A stretch of 64,000 nt of DNA from a bacterium. Lineage in GTDB: Bacteria > UBA10199 > JAIBAG01. The notes under the pieces are model-generated. The model had not been told where the DNA came from. It made no database searches and saw nothing but the letters and a program-made list of their open reading frames with translations. Both the position numbers and the translations under genes were made by a program. The stretch lies in NCBI GenBank assembly GCA_019695305.1, contig JAIBAG010000006.1, positions 1-64,000 of the forward strand. The letters are read 5' to 3'. Below, in pieces: positions 1-8,383 of the stretch (its first letter is position 1; the number at the start of each line of letters is the position of its first letter).

Positions 1-414
1 ACGTTGACTAGGTAGTAAATGGTGTAATTGATTTTCAAAGACGTATTGATAAACTGTTTCGTGACTAACGCTTAAACCTGGGTGATCCTTGCTGATCCGA
101 CCTGCTATAAGCTGTGGCGACCAGCCTTCTTCGAGTTTAACCCTCACATAATCTAGGATTTGAGGATGCAGGATCTGCTTTTTACGTCCTCGTCTGGAAC
201 GTCTTTCTTGCGCCAGATTACGGGCAATGACGGGAGAATAAGCTTCAGGCATCTCTCTAAATGAGTTCTTTTTTAACTCCCGGCTAATGGTTGTGTGGCT
301 GAACCCTAGCTCTTTGGCTATGGCGCGCCCTTTTTTACCTCTCAGCTTTAGCTCCCAAATCCTTTCTCTGTCTATTTCGCTTATTAGCTTATATTTCCTC
401 TGTTTTTCTACCAT
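1..414 (-). CDS. IS30-family transposase, N-terminal part (cut by window edge)
   Basis: Translation from the ATG at 414 runs open to base 1 (138 codons) with no stop. It begins MVEKQRKYKLISEIDRERIW, followed by a helix-turn-helix (residues about 25-50, including GFSHTTISRELKKNSF) and a second helical part with GWSPQLIAGRISKDHPGLSVS and the HETVYQYV segment. This is the standard N-terminal DNA-binding half of IS30-family transposases; the DDE catalytic domain lies outside the window. The ORF has no visible stop or frameshift here, so it may be intact beyond the edge. Upstream, 420-437 holds a small inverted repeat (CCTAGT / ACTAGG), but I could not define the terminal inverted repeat. It lies directly downstream of the HEPN/MNT module and points away from it. 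Confidence 0.85.
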   Translation of the reverse strand, partial: MVEKQRKYKLISEIDRERIWELKLRGKKGRAIAKELGFSHTTISRELKKNSFREMPEAYSPVIARNLAQERRSRRGRKKQILHPQILDYVRVKLEEGWSPQLIAGRISKDHPGLSVSHETVYQYVFENQLHHLLPSQR

Positions 415-458
415 GCACGCCTAGTATCACAACTAGGTGGTGCATCTATTGTTTGAAC

Positions 459-827
459 TCAGAAGCTGCTTAACAGCGCCTGAACGGCTTCGTAGAATTT
501 ACTAATATTTTTGAGATAAGCCAAGTCGGCAAAACCAATGTAATCGTGTACCGACATATTGCGACTTTTTAAAAAACCAAGCCACAAATCCAAATCATCC
601 ACATACCCTGCCTTATGAGCTTCCCTTATCACATCCCGTGGGTTGTATACTTCCACACCTGTTTCATCTACTTTGCTTTTTAAAAACTTCCAGGTGTACT
701 CAAAACATACCTCGTATCGCTTACAGATAGAATCAAACACAAGTTCATTGGTTACCGCTTCTTCCTCATGCTTTAAAGCTTCTTTTAGTTTTTTGATGGC
801 CACTTGTAATTTTTTATCCGTTGTCAT
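459..827 (-). CDS. HI0074/HepT-type HEPN protein (putative toxin or substrate-binding partner) b
   Basis: A 122-residue all-helical protein of the HI0074 family (nucleotidyltransferase substrate-binding protein, HEPN superfamily). The conserved core WKFLK, the PRDVIREA segment and the HEPN RX4HXY motif (R89, H94, Y96 in SRNMSVHDY) are visible. HEPN proteins of this type act as RNases or as partners that are modified by an adjacent minimal nucleotidyltransferase. I chose the ATG at 827 over the in-frame TTG at 842 because a strong GGGAGGAG ribosome-binding site lies just upstream, inside the end of the preceding gene. It overlaps the XRE-MNT gene by 14 bases, so translation is probably coupled. 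Whether it is toxic cannot be read from sequence. Confidence 0.8.
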   Translation of the reverse strand: MTTDKKLQVAIKKLKEALKHEEEAVTNELVFDSICKRYEVCFEYTWKFLKSKVDETGVEVYNPRDVIREAHKAGYVDDLDLWLGFLKSRNMSVHDYIGFADLAYLKNISKFYEAVQALLSSF

Positions 828-1380
828 GTACTCCTCCCTCAATCAAAAACAGCCAATCCATAAGACTTCCTGTTAGAAAAATAAAATCTTTTTTGTTATC
901 GTCTATAAAATCCTTATCAGCCCTGCAAAAATTTACCAAATCTACTTGATAGAGTACATTTTCCTCTTTATCGCACCAATCATCTTTAATGTCGATGAGC
1001 TTAAAATACTCCTCCAAGGAAATGCCTTTTTGCGCATAACAACCCACGTCGTAATCAGAAAACTTTTTATAAAGGCCGCGCGCGCGTGAACCAAAAAGAA
1101 AAAAAGTGATGTGAGGATAGGCGCTGTGCAAAGCATCAATTAAGCCGGCAATAGGCCTCCACACCGGATCTTTAGCCTGTGTTTTTACAATATCCAGAGG
1201 ATCACGCCCTATTTTTTTGGCCAAAGTTAAAATAGCAGGCTGAAACACAGCATGACCGGAAAGATAATAATTAATGGTATTACGATGAAGCTTGGTTTTA
1301 CGGGAAAGTTCTAAAACCGAAGGAATACCCGAGCGTTTCATACAGGCGAGAAATCTTTTTTTATCCAAAGAATACTGCAC
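814..1380 (-). CDS. XRE-type HTH fused to minimal nucleotidyltransferase (MntA-like antitoxin)
   Basis: A 188-residue fusion. Residues about 14-65 form an XRE-like helix-turn-helix (VLELSRKTKLHRNTINYYLSG). Residues about 88-150 form a minimal nucleotidyltransferase with the GSRARG motif (G97, S98), the SDYDVG acidic pair (D109, D111) and a third acidic residue, D147, in YQVDLVNF, so the catalytic site looks intact. MNT proteins pair with HEPN proteins and in known type VII systems neutralise HepT by AMPylating it. Fusion to a DNA-binding domain suggests autoregulation. The start is a GTG at 1380; no Shine-Dalgarno is seen upstream, and the GTG lies inside a 25-bp palindrome. The ATG at 1341 is an alternative but would cut into the region before the HTH. 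It is flanked on both sides by HI0074-type HEPN genes. Confidence 0.8.
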   Translation of the reverse strand: MQYSLDKKRFLACMKRSGIPSVLELSRKTKLHRNTINYYLSGHAVFQPAILTLAKKIGRDPLDIVKTQAKDPVWRPIAGLIDALHSAYPHITFFLFGSRARGLYKKFSDYDVGCYAQKGISLEEYFKLIDIKDDWCDKEENVLYQVDLVNFCRADKDFIDDNKKDFIFLTGSLMDWLFLIEGGVHDNG

Positions 1381-1397
1381 AATTAAATTGTGCAGTA
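1373..1397. promoter_or_regulatory. 25-bp near-perfect palindrome, candidate operator
   Basis: Twelve-base arms (TACTGCACAATT and its exact complement) flank a single central base. It covers the GTG start codon of the XRE-MNT gene. A symmetric site of this size at the promoter or start of an HTH-encoding gene is typical of autoregulatory operators of toxin-antitoxin loci. Binding by the adjacent XRE domain is inference. Confidence 0.65.
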
Positions 1398-1435
1398 AGA
1401 CGGTTAAAAAGTAAAGGGAAATTAATAATCTGTTT

Positions 1436-1825
1436 TCAGGGCTTTTTCTTCAACAACTGCAAGGTTTGCTCAAAATAAGGAACATACCCCTGAATACGGC
1501 TATAAATCTGGCTTGCCTTGGTTTGGTTATAGGTATGGGACGTTTCGTTTCTATCGGTCAGCATCCCTAACCATACCTCTTCATCATCAATCCATTGAGA
1601 GGCGTAGGCTTTATTAAGAGTTTCGCGCGGCGTTCCGCAATCAATCCCTTCTTCCTGCAAAAATTTTTGCAGGGTTTTCCAGCACAATTCAAATACAAAC
1701 TCAAAGCGCTGAATAGTACCGTCTATATACAAATCACCGGTACCAGGATTTTGCAGAGCTTCTTTAAGCCGAACCAATACATCAGTAAAATTTTTGAGTA
1801 AATATTCAGTACGTTCATTGTTCAT
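1436..1825 (-). CDS. HI0074/HepT-type HEPN protein a
   Basis: A 129-residue relative of the protein at 459-827, again of the HI0074 family. It shows FVFELCWKTLQKFL, the PRETLNKAY segment and the HEPN motif RX4HXY (R92, H97, Y99 in DRNETSHTY), which matches HI0074 itself more closely than the other copy does. It is the first gene of the three on the minus strand, 55 bases upstream of the XRE-MNT gene. No own MNT partner precedes it; prfB ends 44 bases upstream. The ATG at 1825 has only a weak AAAGAAAAG purine stretch. Having two diverged HEPN proteins around one MNT is unusual; the more common arrangement is one of each. Confidence 0.8.
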   Translation of the reverse strand: MNNERTEYLLKNFTDVLVRLKEALQNPGTGDLYIDGTIQRFEFVFELCWKTLQKFLQEEGIDCGTPRETLNKAYASQWIDDEEVWLGMLTDRNETSHTYNQTKASQIYSRIQGYVPYFEQTLQLLKKKP

Positions 1826-1868
1826 ACCAAACTTTTCTTTTCTAACTTATTTTTTTGACCTTTTTAAT

Positions 1869-2961
1869 CTAACAACTCTTGAGCAAATAATCCCTAATAA
1901 ACCCATCCAGCTCCCCATCTAAAACCCCCTGGCTATCGGAGGTTTCAAAATCGGTACGATGGTCTTTAATCATTTGATAGGGGTGCAACACGTACGAGCG
2001 AATTTGCGAGCCCCAGGCAATGTCTTTTTTGTTGGCTTCTACCACCGCCTGCTCGGCACGTCTTTTTTCCATTTCTAACTCGTACAATTTGGCTTTGAGC
2101 ATTTTCATGGCCACGGCGCGGTTTTGATGCTGGCTGCGTTCATTTTGACATTGCACCACAATGCCTGTGGGCAAATGCGTCATACGCACGGCCGAATCGG
2201 TTTTATTTACCTTTTGCCCACCTGCTCCACCAGCCCTATAGGTATCAATGCGCAAATCCGCCTCTTTCACTTCGATGTCGATATCATCCTCAACATCGGG
2301 ATACACAAAGACGGAGGCAAACGACGTATGACGGCGGGAATTGGCATCAAAGGGCGAAATACGCACCAAACGGTGCACCCCTACTTCGGCTTTTAAATGA
2401 CAATACGCATAGAGGCCGCTTACAAACACAGTGACCGAGCGATACCCTGCACCATCACCTTCGGTAAAATCAATCATCTCGGTTTTATAGCCCTTCTTCT
2501 CGCAAAAACGCAGATACATGCGCAGCAAAATGGAAACCCAATCGCACGATTCGGTGCCACCAGCGCCGGCGTTAATTTGAAAAAAGGCTGATGATTTATC
2601 CTGCGGACCCGAAAGCATTTTTTGAAATTCAATGCGAGCCAAATCGCTTTTAACTAAGTTTAAGTAAGAATTGATTTCAGATTCGGAGGAGGTATCACCG
2701 GCCTCTATAGAGAGATCGTAGAGAGTTTTCGCGTCGGATAAATGAGTTTCTACACTGTCCCAATCGGCTTTTTTGGATTTTAAGTCATCAACCTCGGCCA
2801 TGGTTTTTTTGGCCTTGTCCTGATCATTCCAAAAACCTTCACGTACACTTTCGTTTTCAAGTCCCTTTAACAAATCCAGTTTTTTAGGGACGTCAAAGTG
2901 ACCTCCGTAAACTTTGCCAGGTGTCGTTTAATTGATTGTACTTTTCTAAAATATCTTTCAT
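1869..2961 (-). CDS. prfB: Peptide chain release factor 2, with +1 programmed frameshift
   Basis: RF2 terminates translation at UGA and UAA. The first 22 codons run from the ATG at 2961 to CTT (2898-2896), followed by in-frame TGA at 2895-2893. A +1 shift (skipping T2895) continues as GAC GTC CCT and reads through to the stop at 1869, giving 363 residues. The slippery CTT-TGA-C and an upstream CGGAGGT anti-anti-SD match the classic autoregulated RF2 frameshift site. The body shows the RF2 recognition tripeptide SPF (in VRISPFDANSRRH) and the catalytic GGQ loop (AGGAGGQKVNKTDSAVR). It is the last gene of the phoH-pgpH-ybeY-lnt run, about 95 bases after lnt with an inverted repeat in the gap. 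Confidence 0.97.
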
Positions 2962-2970
2962 TTTGAAGAA

Positions 2971-3052
2971 GTGAATGGTGGATGGTGGATAGTGAATAGA
3001 AAGAAAAATTTTCTCTTTTTACCATTCACCATCCACTATCCACTATCCACCT
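2971..3052. repeat. Imperfect inverted repeat of GTGGATAGT-type units
   Basis: Between lnt and prfB, a stretch built of GTGAATGG / GTGGATGG / GTGGATAGTG units (2971-2998) faces its complement (3020-3052) across an AT-rich loop. It can form a long hairpin just after lnt on the transcribed strand. The units resemble low-complexity intergenic repeats found in many environmental genomes; a second relative is the GGGTGAA array near 57.4 kb. Confidence 0.7.
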
Positions 3053-3056
3053 TTTA

Positions 3057-4610
3057 TTATCTTCCAACAATGCGCCTTATCACAATAGCAATTACAGAGG
3101 AACCAGCCAGCGCAAAACACACCCACGCCACCCAATCACCATAAAGAGTATAGGTACTCATTTTTTCAATAGGATAAACAGCACGTACCAGATACCCAGC
3201 CTCAAAAGGAGGAAGCGTGGCCTCCACCATGCCATGAGGGTTTATCACCGCAGTGAGTCCCGTATTGGTAGCACGCAATAAATAACGCCTATTTTCTAAA
3301 GCCCGCATCTGCGAAAACACCAAATGTTGATACGGAGCCGAAGTATTGCCATACCAAGCATCGTTAGTTAAATTAGCCAACACGTTAGAGCCAGCCCTGG
3401 TTTGGCTACGGGCTAAATCGGGAAAAATATCTTCGTAACAAATAAGAGCACCCAATTTTAAACGGCCATGTTCTACCACTACCGGTTCTTTTCCTGGAGT
3501 AAAATCTCCTACAGCTACTGTTAGCCTGCGCGCAAACGATAAATATTCCTTAAATGGAATATATTCACCAAAAGGTACTAAATGGCGCTTGTGATAAATA
3601 CTTTTAATTTGTGCCTTGGTATCTAAGTAAAAAGATGAATTGTAAACCAATTGCGCTACACCATCTTCTTGTATACTTACAGCCCCAACATACAGTGGCA
3701 TGGGCAATACCGTGCGGCCTCGCCAAAATAAATAGGGGAAATCGGTATCGTCTTTTAAATTAACCGTAAAGGGATAGGCTGTTTCGGGCCAAATTGCAAG
3801 CTCGGCACCCTCTTCGGTAGCTTTTTCGGTAAGCTTTAAATGCTCATCTACATTTTCTTTAGCCACGCGCACATTCCACTTCATGTCCTGCGAAATATTG
3901 CCTTGCACCAAAGCCGTAAGCACCCCGTTGTCATTTTGCGCTACATCATCAAATGTAGATGCTTTACGCGCCAAGTTTAAAAAGACGGAAAAAACAACAA
4001 TAACTAAAAGTACCACCGCACGCACCACCATGCCCTCTCGCCTTTTTTCAAAAACATGAAATAAAATATCAGCTAAAAGTGCATTTATAAGATAAATGAG
4101 TAAATTTAAACCATACATCCCCGTTACATCAACCCACTCAAAATACTGTAAAAAACTCCCCTGCGAATAAGCCGGCATGGCCCATGGGAAACCGCCCACA
4201 GGAAAATAGGTACGGCAAAAATCCATTGTCACCATTAAAATAGTAAAACTAACAAAAAATGGAATGGGCAAATAAATGGATATTTTATGGGCCAGCCAAT
4301 TACTGGTAGCCCAATAGAGCGATAAAATAACAACAATAAGAAGAAGCACACCAACAGACTCATAAAATCCAAGCCCGCCAAAATTAGTCATGGCGTTAAC
4401 AAGCCAATACAAACTTCCCGCATAAAAAATAAAAGCAGCAGTAAACGATTTAATAAAAAGTTTTTTTGAATTTTTAAATTGGCAGTACAAGAGTGGAACT
4501 AAAAAAAACCAGGCCAAATACCCCATTTCGGGCAAGCGATGCCCAAAAAAAACGGTCGGATAAATAAAAATTCCGGCCAAACCGGTTAATAAAATACAAA
4601 GTAAAAGCAT
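3057..4610 (-). CDS. lnt: Apolipoprotein N-acyltransferase
   Basis: Inner-membrane enzyme that adds the third acyl chain to apolipoproteins at the periplasmic face. The N-terminal half has six or more hydrophobic segments, followed by a nitrilase-type domain with the catalytic triad E276 (WPETAYP), K341 (YHKRHLVPFGEYIP) and C391 (ALICYEDIFPD). The length, 517 residues from the ATG at 4610, matches the family. An in-frame TTG at 4667 would add 19 residues and overlap ybeY, but has no RBS. With the ATG, the junction is TAATATG directly after the ybeY stop, which suggests reinitiation. Its presence supports a diderm cell. Confidence 0.95.
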   Translation of the reverse strand: MLLLCILLTGLAGIFIYPTVFFGHRLPEMGYLAWFFLVPLLYCQFKNSKKLFIKSFTAAFIFYAGSLYWLVNAMTNFGGLGFYESVGVLLLIVVILSLYWATSNWLAHKISIYLPIPFFVSFTILMVTMDFCRTYFPVGGFPWAMPAYSQGSFLQYFEWVDVTGMYGLNLLIYLINALLADILFHVFEKRREGMVVRAVVLLVIVVFSVFLNLARKASTFDDVAQNDNGVLTALVQGNISQDMKWNVRVAKENVDEHLKLTEKATEEGAELAIWPETAYPFTVNLKDDTDFPYLFWRGRTVLPMPLYVGAVSIQEDGVAQLVYNSSFYLDTKAQIKSIYHKRHLVPFGEYIPFKEYLSFARRLTVAVGDFTPGKEPVVVEHGRLKLGALICYEDIFPDLARSQTRAGSNVLANLTNDAWYGNTSAPYQHLVFSQMRALENRRYLLRATNTGLTAVINPHGMVEATLPPFEAGYLVRAVYPIEKMSTYTLYGDWVAWVCFALAGSSVIAIVIRRIVGR

Positions 4611-4611
4611 A

Positions 4612-5064
4612 TTAAAGGCGTGTATCTGCCAGAAGCGAATAATCTGTGATATGAAGGACCTTAGCAATTAGTTTTTTTTCAGCAGCCACCATTTTCTTTT
4701 TGGCGCTTAATGTATGGTGATCGTACCCTGTTAGATGCAGCAAGCCGTGAAAAACAAGAAACATCATCTGCTGAGGTAAAGAATGATTAAGCTTTTTAGC
4801 TTGGCGGGCAGCTACAGCCGGGCAAATAAATATATCACCCAAAAATGGATTGAGACTAACGGGAAAACTTAAAACATCGGTAGCACCCCTTTTATGCATG
4901 TACCGGCTATTAAGCGCAGCCATTTTTTGTGGCGATACAAAATGGAGCCCTATTTCCCCCTGCCCTTTAATATTTAATATCTTAAGCGCCTTCGTGAGGT
5001 TTTTTACGAAATAATGGCGAGACGTTGGATAGCGAGTTTGAGAGTTGTGGAGGATAAGGTCCAT
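4612..5064 (-). CDS. ybeY: Endoribonuclease / rRNA maturation factor YbeY
   Basis: A zinc-dependent protein needed for 16S rRNA 3' maturation and ribosome quality control. The signature HGLLHLTGYDH supplies the three histidine ligands; TDVLSFP and GDIFIC are also family hallmarks. The ATG at 5064 (150 residues) follows AGAGGGGA at good spacing, whereas the longer frame starts with TTG at 5103 and has no support. The gene overlaps the 3' end of the pgpH-like gene by 83 bases in a different frame, a long overlap that implies tight coupling. Order phoH-pgpH-ybeY-lnt is conserved in many bacteria. Confidence 0.95.
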   Translation of the reverse strand: MDLILHNSQTRYPTSRHYFVKNLTKALKILNIKGQGEIGLHFVSPQKMAALNSRYMHKRGATDVLSFPVSLNPFLGDIFICPAVAARQAKKLNHSLPQQMMFLVFHGLLHLTGYDHHTLSAKKKMVAAEKKLIAKVLHITDYSLLADTRL

Positions 5065-7393
5065 TGTTGTCGTTCCCCTCTGCCGTATTCTCGGGATATT
5101 CAATCCGTTGATGGTAGATGGCGGATAATATTTTTACAAAAGCATTGGCTATTTGATGAAGGTCTTTTAAAGTTAAATCACATTCATCTAATTGTTCATC
5201 TACAAAATGCATGTTAATAAGTTTTTCTACCGTGGCCTGAATTTTATGCGGACTTTTTTCAGGCAAAGCACGCACTGCGGCTTCTACTGTATCGGCCAAC
5301 ATAATAATACCGGCTTCTTTGGTTTGCGGCTTGGGTCCTTCGTAACGGTAATCACGTTCATCCACTTTATCCATAGTTGGATCGGCCAGTTTTTTGGCTT
5401 TTTCGTAAAAAAAGCCAATGAGCTTAGTTCCCTGATGTTGCGGTATCATATCGGTAATTTTTTGTGGCAACTTGAACTCTTTAGCCATGGCAATACCATC
5501 ACTGACGTGGGCAGCAATAATGAGAGCACTCATTGATGGAGATAATTTGTCATGTGGATTAATACCTTTTTGATTCTCAATAAAATACTGTGGCTTTTTC
5601 ATTTTACCAATATCGTGATAATAGCTAGCAACACGTGCAAATAAAGGATTAGCACCAATAGCCTGAGCGGCCGCTTCCGATAAAATACCCACCAATTGAC
5701 TATGATGATAAGTACCGGGTGCTTTCCAAATCATTTCTTTTAATAAAGGATGACTCAAGCTTGCCAGCTCTAATAATTTAATATCGGTTGTATAATTAAA
5801 AATAACTTCGGTGACGGTTGTAAGTGCTAACACAATAATAGAAGTAAAAATACCACCTAAAAAGCCTGAAAGCGCATTAAGTAAAATAGGCATAGCCGCC
5901 ACAGATTCGGCTTCCATGCCTAAATTAATAAGATTCATCGAATACACCACCAGCGCATTTACCAAACCTGTTAAAACGCCACAGTATAAAACCGAGCTTC
6001 GTTTATCAACATAAGCAATAGCGTGAGCAGCAAACACACCGCTAATCATGTAATACACGGTCATCTCCAAATTACTTTCCAAAAAGATGCCCGAAAACAA
6101 ACTTAAGATAATTGAAAAAATAAGAGCGGTTTCGGAGTTAAGAATAAAACGCACCAGCATGGCGCCACCGGCAATAGGAATAGCATAATATAATGTGGTT
6201 ACACTAAGCGAAAATGGAAAAGCATCTTTAATGGAACTCGCCATAAACACGCTTACGCGCAACAGTATCAAAAAGAATAACAGTGACGTGCCCAAAAACA
6301 CTAAATCTTTGCGATTAGGTTTAAATTTACGAATGTATTTGGAAGCATAATAATAGACAATAGCCAAAACAAGATTAACAAACAGAAATACGCCCAAAAA
6401 ACTAAACGCTTTTTTAGACTGCTGATGCGCCTTACGGATACCTTCAAGCACGGTTAAATGCCAGGGTTCAAAGCGATCGCCACTGCGCACAATAGATTCA
6501 CCACGCTTCACTTTAATAACAATGTTGTTTACATGTTCGGTAGCTTTAGAACGCCGTGCATCTGTTTCGGCAGCATTATAAACCAAGCTTGGTTTTAAAA
6601 GTGACAGCGATACGTTTTTTAACAAGGTAAAATGTTCAGAGGTTAAAAATTCTAAATGCAAAACATCCCGTAAAAAACCTGTTTTCAGCCCTTCCATCTT
6701 GGCCATCACATCATCTAAACTTACAATGTCGTTTGCATCGGTTTTAAGCACTTCGGCAAAATTTCCTTCACTTACTTTTTCTCTAAAGGTAAAACCCTTT
6801 TCCAAAACTGATTCTAATTCCGATTTATTAAGAATAACGGGGGTTACATACATCTCACGGCAAATAGTAATAAGTGCTTTTTCTAGAGGACCATTAAAAC
6901 GGTATTTTCTAAAGAGCGCGTAAGCATCATCACTAATAATACCTCCCAAGGCTTCCTGAAATTCGCTACGAAGCTGAAATTCCAAAGCTTCATCCAAAAC
7001 ATCGCGTCCCTTAAAAAAGGCCGCATTCTGTATCAAAAATTGACGCGATCCTAAAAAAGCCTCCGAAATTTTTTGAGCTGTTTTAGAAGATACTAGAGGA
7101 TCATAATCGTACACAGGACGCACGGCTTGAGAAGCATCAAGCTTTAGTTTTTGCGTTGAGAGCGCATCTATAATTTCGTAATTTTGATCGGCCTTAATAT
7201 CTTTAATAGCAACCGAACCAACACTTAAATGCTGAGGAAGTTGATCAAGATTAAAAGTAAGTAATATGGTTACTATTAACCCCAGTACAAGTAAAAGCCC
7301 CACATTGGCAAAGTTATCAAAACGGGCCTTTATGACCGGATCTTCAATTTTAGAGTTTAAGTTTTCTGAAACTTTATCAAAAAGATTTATCAT
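4982..7393 (-). CDS. 7TMR-HD membrane phosphohydrolase (PgpH-like cyclic-di-AMP phosphodiesterase family)
   Basis: An 803-residue membrane protein. It has one N-terminal transmembrane segment, a large extracytoplasmic 7TMR-HDED domain (to about residue 310), seven hydrophobic helices (about 335-560), then a cytoplasmic HD domain with YHHSQLVGILSEAA, the HD pair in ASYYHDIGKMKKP, and IIAAHVSDG. Proteins of this architecture (PgpH, YqfF) hydrolyse c-di-AMP in the bacteria studied; activity here is inferred from family. The ATG at 7393 follows the phoH stop in the TAATATG arrangement, preferred over an in-frame GTG at 7405 inside phoH. Confidence 0.9.
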   Translation of the reverse strand: MINLFDKVSENLNSKIEDPVIKARFDNFANVGLLLVLGLIVTILLTFNLDQLPQHLSVGSVAIKDIKADQNYEIIDALSTQKLKLDASQAVRPVYDYDPLVSSKTAQKISEAFLGSRQFLIQNAAFFKGRDVLDEALEFQLRSEFQEALGGIISDDAYALFRKYRFNGPLEKALITICREMYVTPVILNKSELESVLEKGFTFREKVSEGNFAEVLKTDANDIVSLDDVMAKMEGLKTGFLRDVLHLEFLTSEHFTLLKNVSLSLLKPSLVYNAAETDARRSKATEHVNNIVIKVKRGESIVRSGDRFEPWHLTVLEGIRKAHQQSKKAFSFLGVFLFVNLVLAIVYYYASKYIRKFKPNRKDLVFLGTSLLFFLILLRVSVFMASSIKDAFPFSLSVTTLYYAIPIAGGAMLVRFILNSETALIFSIILSLFSGIFLESNLEMTVYYMISGVFAAHAIAYVDKRSSVLYCGVLTGLVNALVVYSMNLINLGMEAESVAAMPILLNALSGFLGGIFTSIIVLALTTVTEVIFNYTTDIKLLELASLSHPLLKEMIWKAPGTYHHSQLVGILSEAAAQAIGANPLFARVASYYHDIGKMKKPQYFIENQKGINPHDKLSPSMSALIIAAHVSDGIAMAKEFKLPQKITDMIPQHQGTKLIGFFYEKAKKLADPTMDKVDERDYRYEGPKPQTKEAGIIMLADTVEAAVRALPEKSPHKIQATVEKLINMHFVDEQLDECDLTLKDLHQIANAFVKILSAIYHQRIEYPENTAEGNDNNGPYPPQLSNSLSNVSPLFRKKPHEGA

Positions 7394-7394
7394 A

Positions 7395-8360
7395 TTACTG
7401 TTCACTTTTTTCGTAAGCGGTAATAATGCGTCCCACTAATTGATGCCGAGTAACATCACTAGCATTCATAAAGTGAAAGGCAATTCCTTCTACATCTTTT
7501 AAAACATTGACCGCATGCGACAATCCACTCATTTTTTCGCGCGGCAAATCAATTTGGGTTGTATCGCCGGTTACAACTACTTTAGAACCCAAACCAATAC
7601 GTGTTAAAAACATTTTCATTTGTTCACGTGTAGTATTTTGGGCTTCATCTAAAATAACAAAAGAGTCTGCTAGCGTACGCCCTCGCATAAAAGCAAGCGG
7701 CGCCACTTCAATATCGCCCCGCTCCAACATTTTTAAAATTTTTTCGGAATCCAGCATATCGTGTAAAGCATCGTATAAGGGACGCAAATAAGGATCTATT
7801 TTTTCCACCAAATCACCCGGTAAAAACCCCAGCTTTTCACCGGCTTCAATAGCTGGGCGTGTTAAAATAATGCGCGACACCTCTCCTTTTAAAAAAGAAG
7901 TTACCGCCATCGCCATGGCTAAAAAAGTTTTTCCTGTTCCCGCCGGCCCCAAACCAAATACCAAATCGTTTTGCAAAATAGCCCGCATATACTGGGCCTG
8001 CCCTGTAGAACGGGGAGCAATCACCTTTTTTTTACCTGGAATAAAAATGGAATCGAGATAAAGATTTCCCAGCTTTAAATTATCATCTTCGGATAAAAGT
8101 TTAATGGCCTGCTCAATATCACGTCCCAGAATGGGATAGCCCTTTTTTAAAAGCGTGTAGAGCTGATTGAGGATATTTTCTACAAGTTTGATGCGTTCTT
8201 TTTGGCCAGAAATGTGTAAATGCCCGCCACGGACATTGATATCTACCCCTAAACGGTCTTCAATAGAACGCAAATTGTTATCGTGAGGTCCAAAAAGAGA
8301 ACGAGCCAGATTATTATCGTCGAAGTTGAGTTTGATAACTTGAGCTGTGCTGTGTTTCAT
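7395..8360 (-). CDS. PhoH-like ATPase
   Basis: A 321-residue P-loop protein of the PhoH/YbeZ family. An N-terminal KH-like part (about residues 10-75) precedes the Walker A motif GPAGTGKTFLAMAMAV and Walker B FVILDEAQNTT, then TRIGLGSKVVVTGDTTQIDLP. YbeZ partners YbeY in rRNA processing in other bacteria, which fits the gene order here. ATG at 8360; the nearest purine run (AAGGG) is rather far upstream. It begins 23 bases after the yjbQ-like stop. Confidence 0.93.
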   Translation of the reverse strand: MKHSTAQVIKLNFDDNNLARSLFGPHDNNLRSIEDRLGVDINVRGGHLHISGQKERIKLVENILNQLYTLLKKGYPILGRDIEQAIKLLSEDDNLKLGNLYLDSIFIPGKKKVIAPRSTGQAQYMRAILQNDLVFGLGPAGTGKTFLAMAMAVTSFLKGEVSRIILTRPAIEAGEKLGFLPGDLVEKIDPYLRPLYDALHDMLDSEKILKMLERGDIEVAPLAFMRGRTLADSFVILDEAQNTTREQMKMFLTRIGLGSKVVVTGDTTQIDLPREKMSGLSHAVNVLKDVEGIAFHFMNASDVTRHQLVGRIITAYEKSEQ

Positions 8361-8383
8361 GCTGACTGTGAAAACCCTTTTTT

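Noticed and set aside
2971-3052. CRISPR-like direct repeats
   Set aside because: Units are 9-10 bases, contiguous and imperfect, without spacers. No CRISPR array is present in the window.
4610-4667. Extended start of lnt at TTG 4667
   Set aside because: No RBS and overlap with ybeY; the ATG at 4610 gives the usual family length.
5690-5700. TCCGATAA-like sequences inside genes as further promoter motifs
   Set aside because: GCCGATAA and TTATCGGC occur often inside coding regions as Ala-Asp-Lys codons; only the intergenic cases with the upstream GCAACTTT block were kept.
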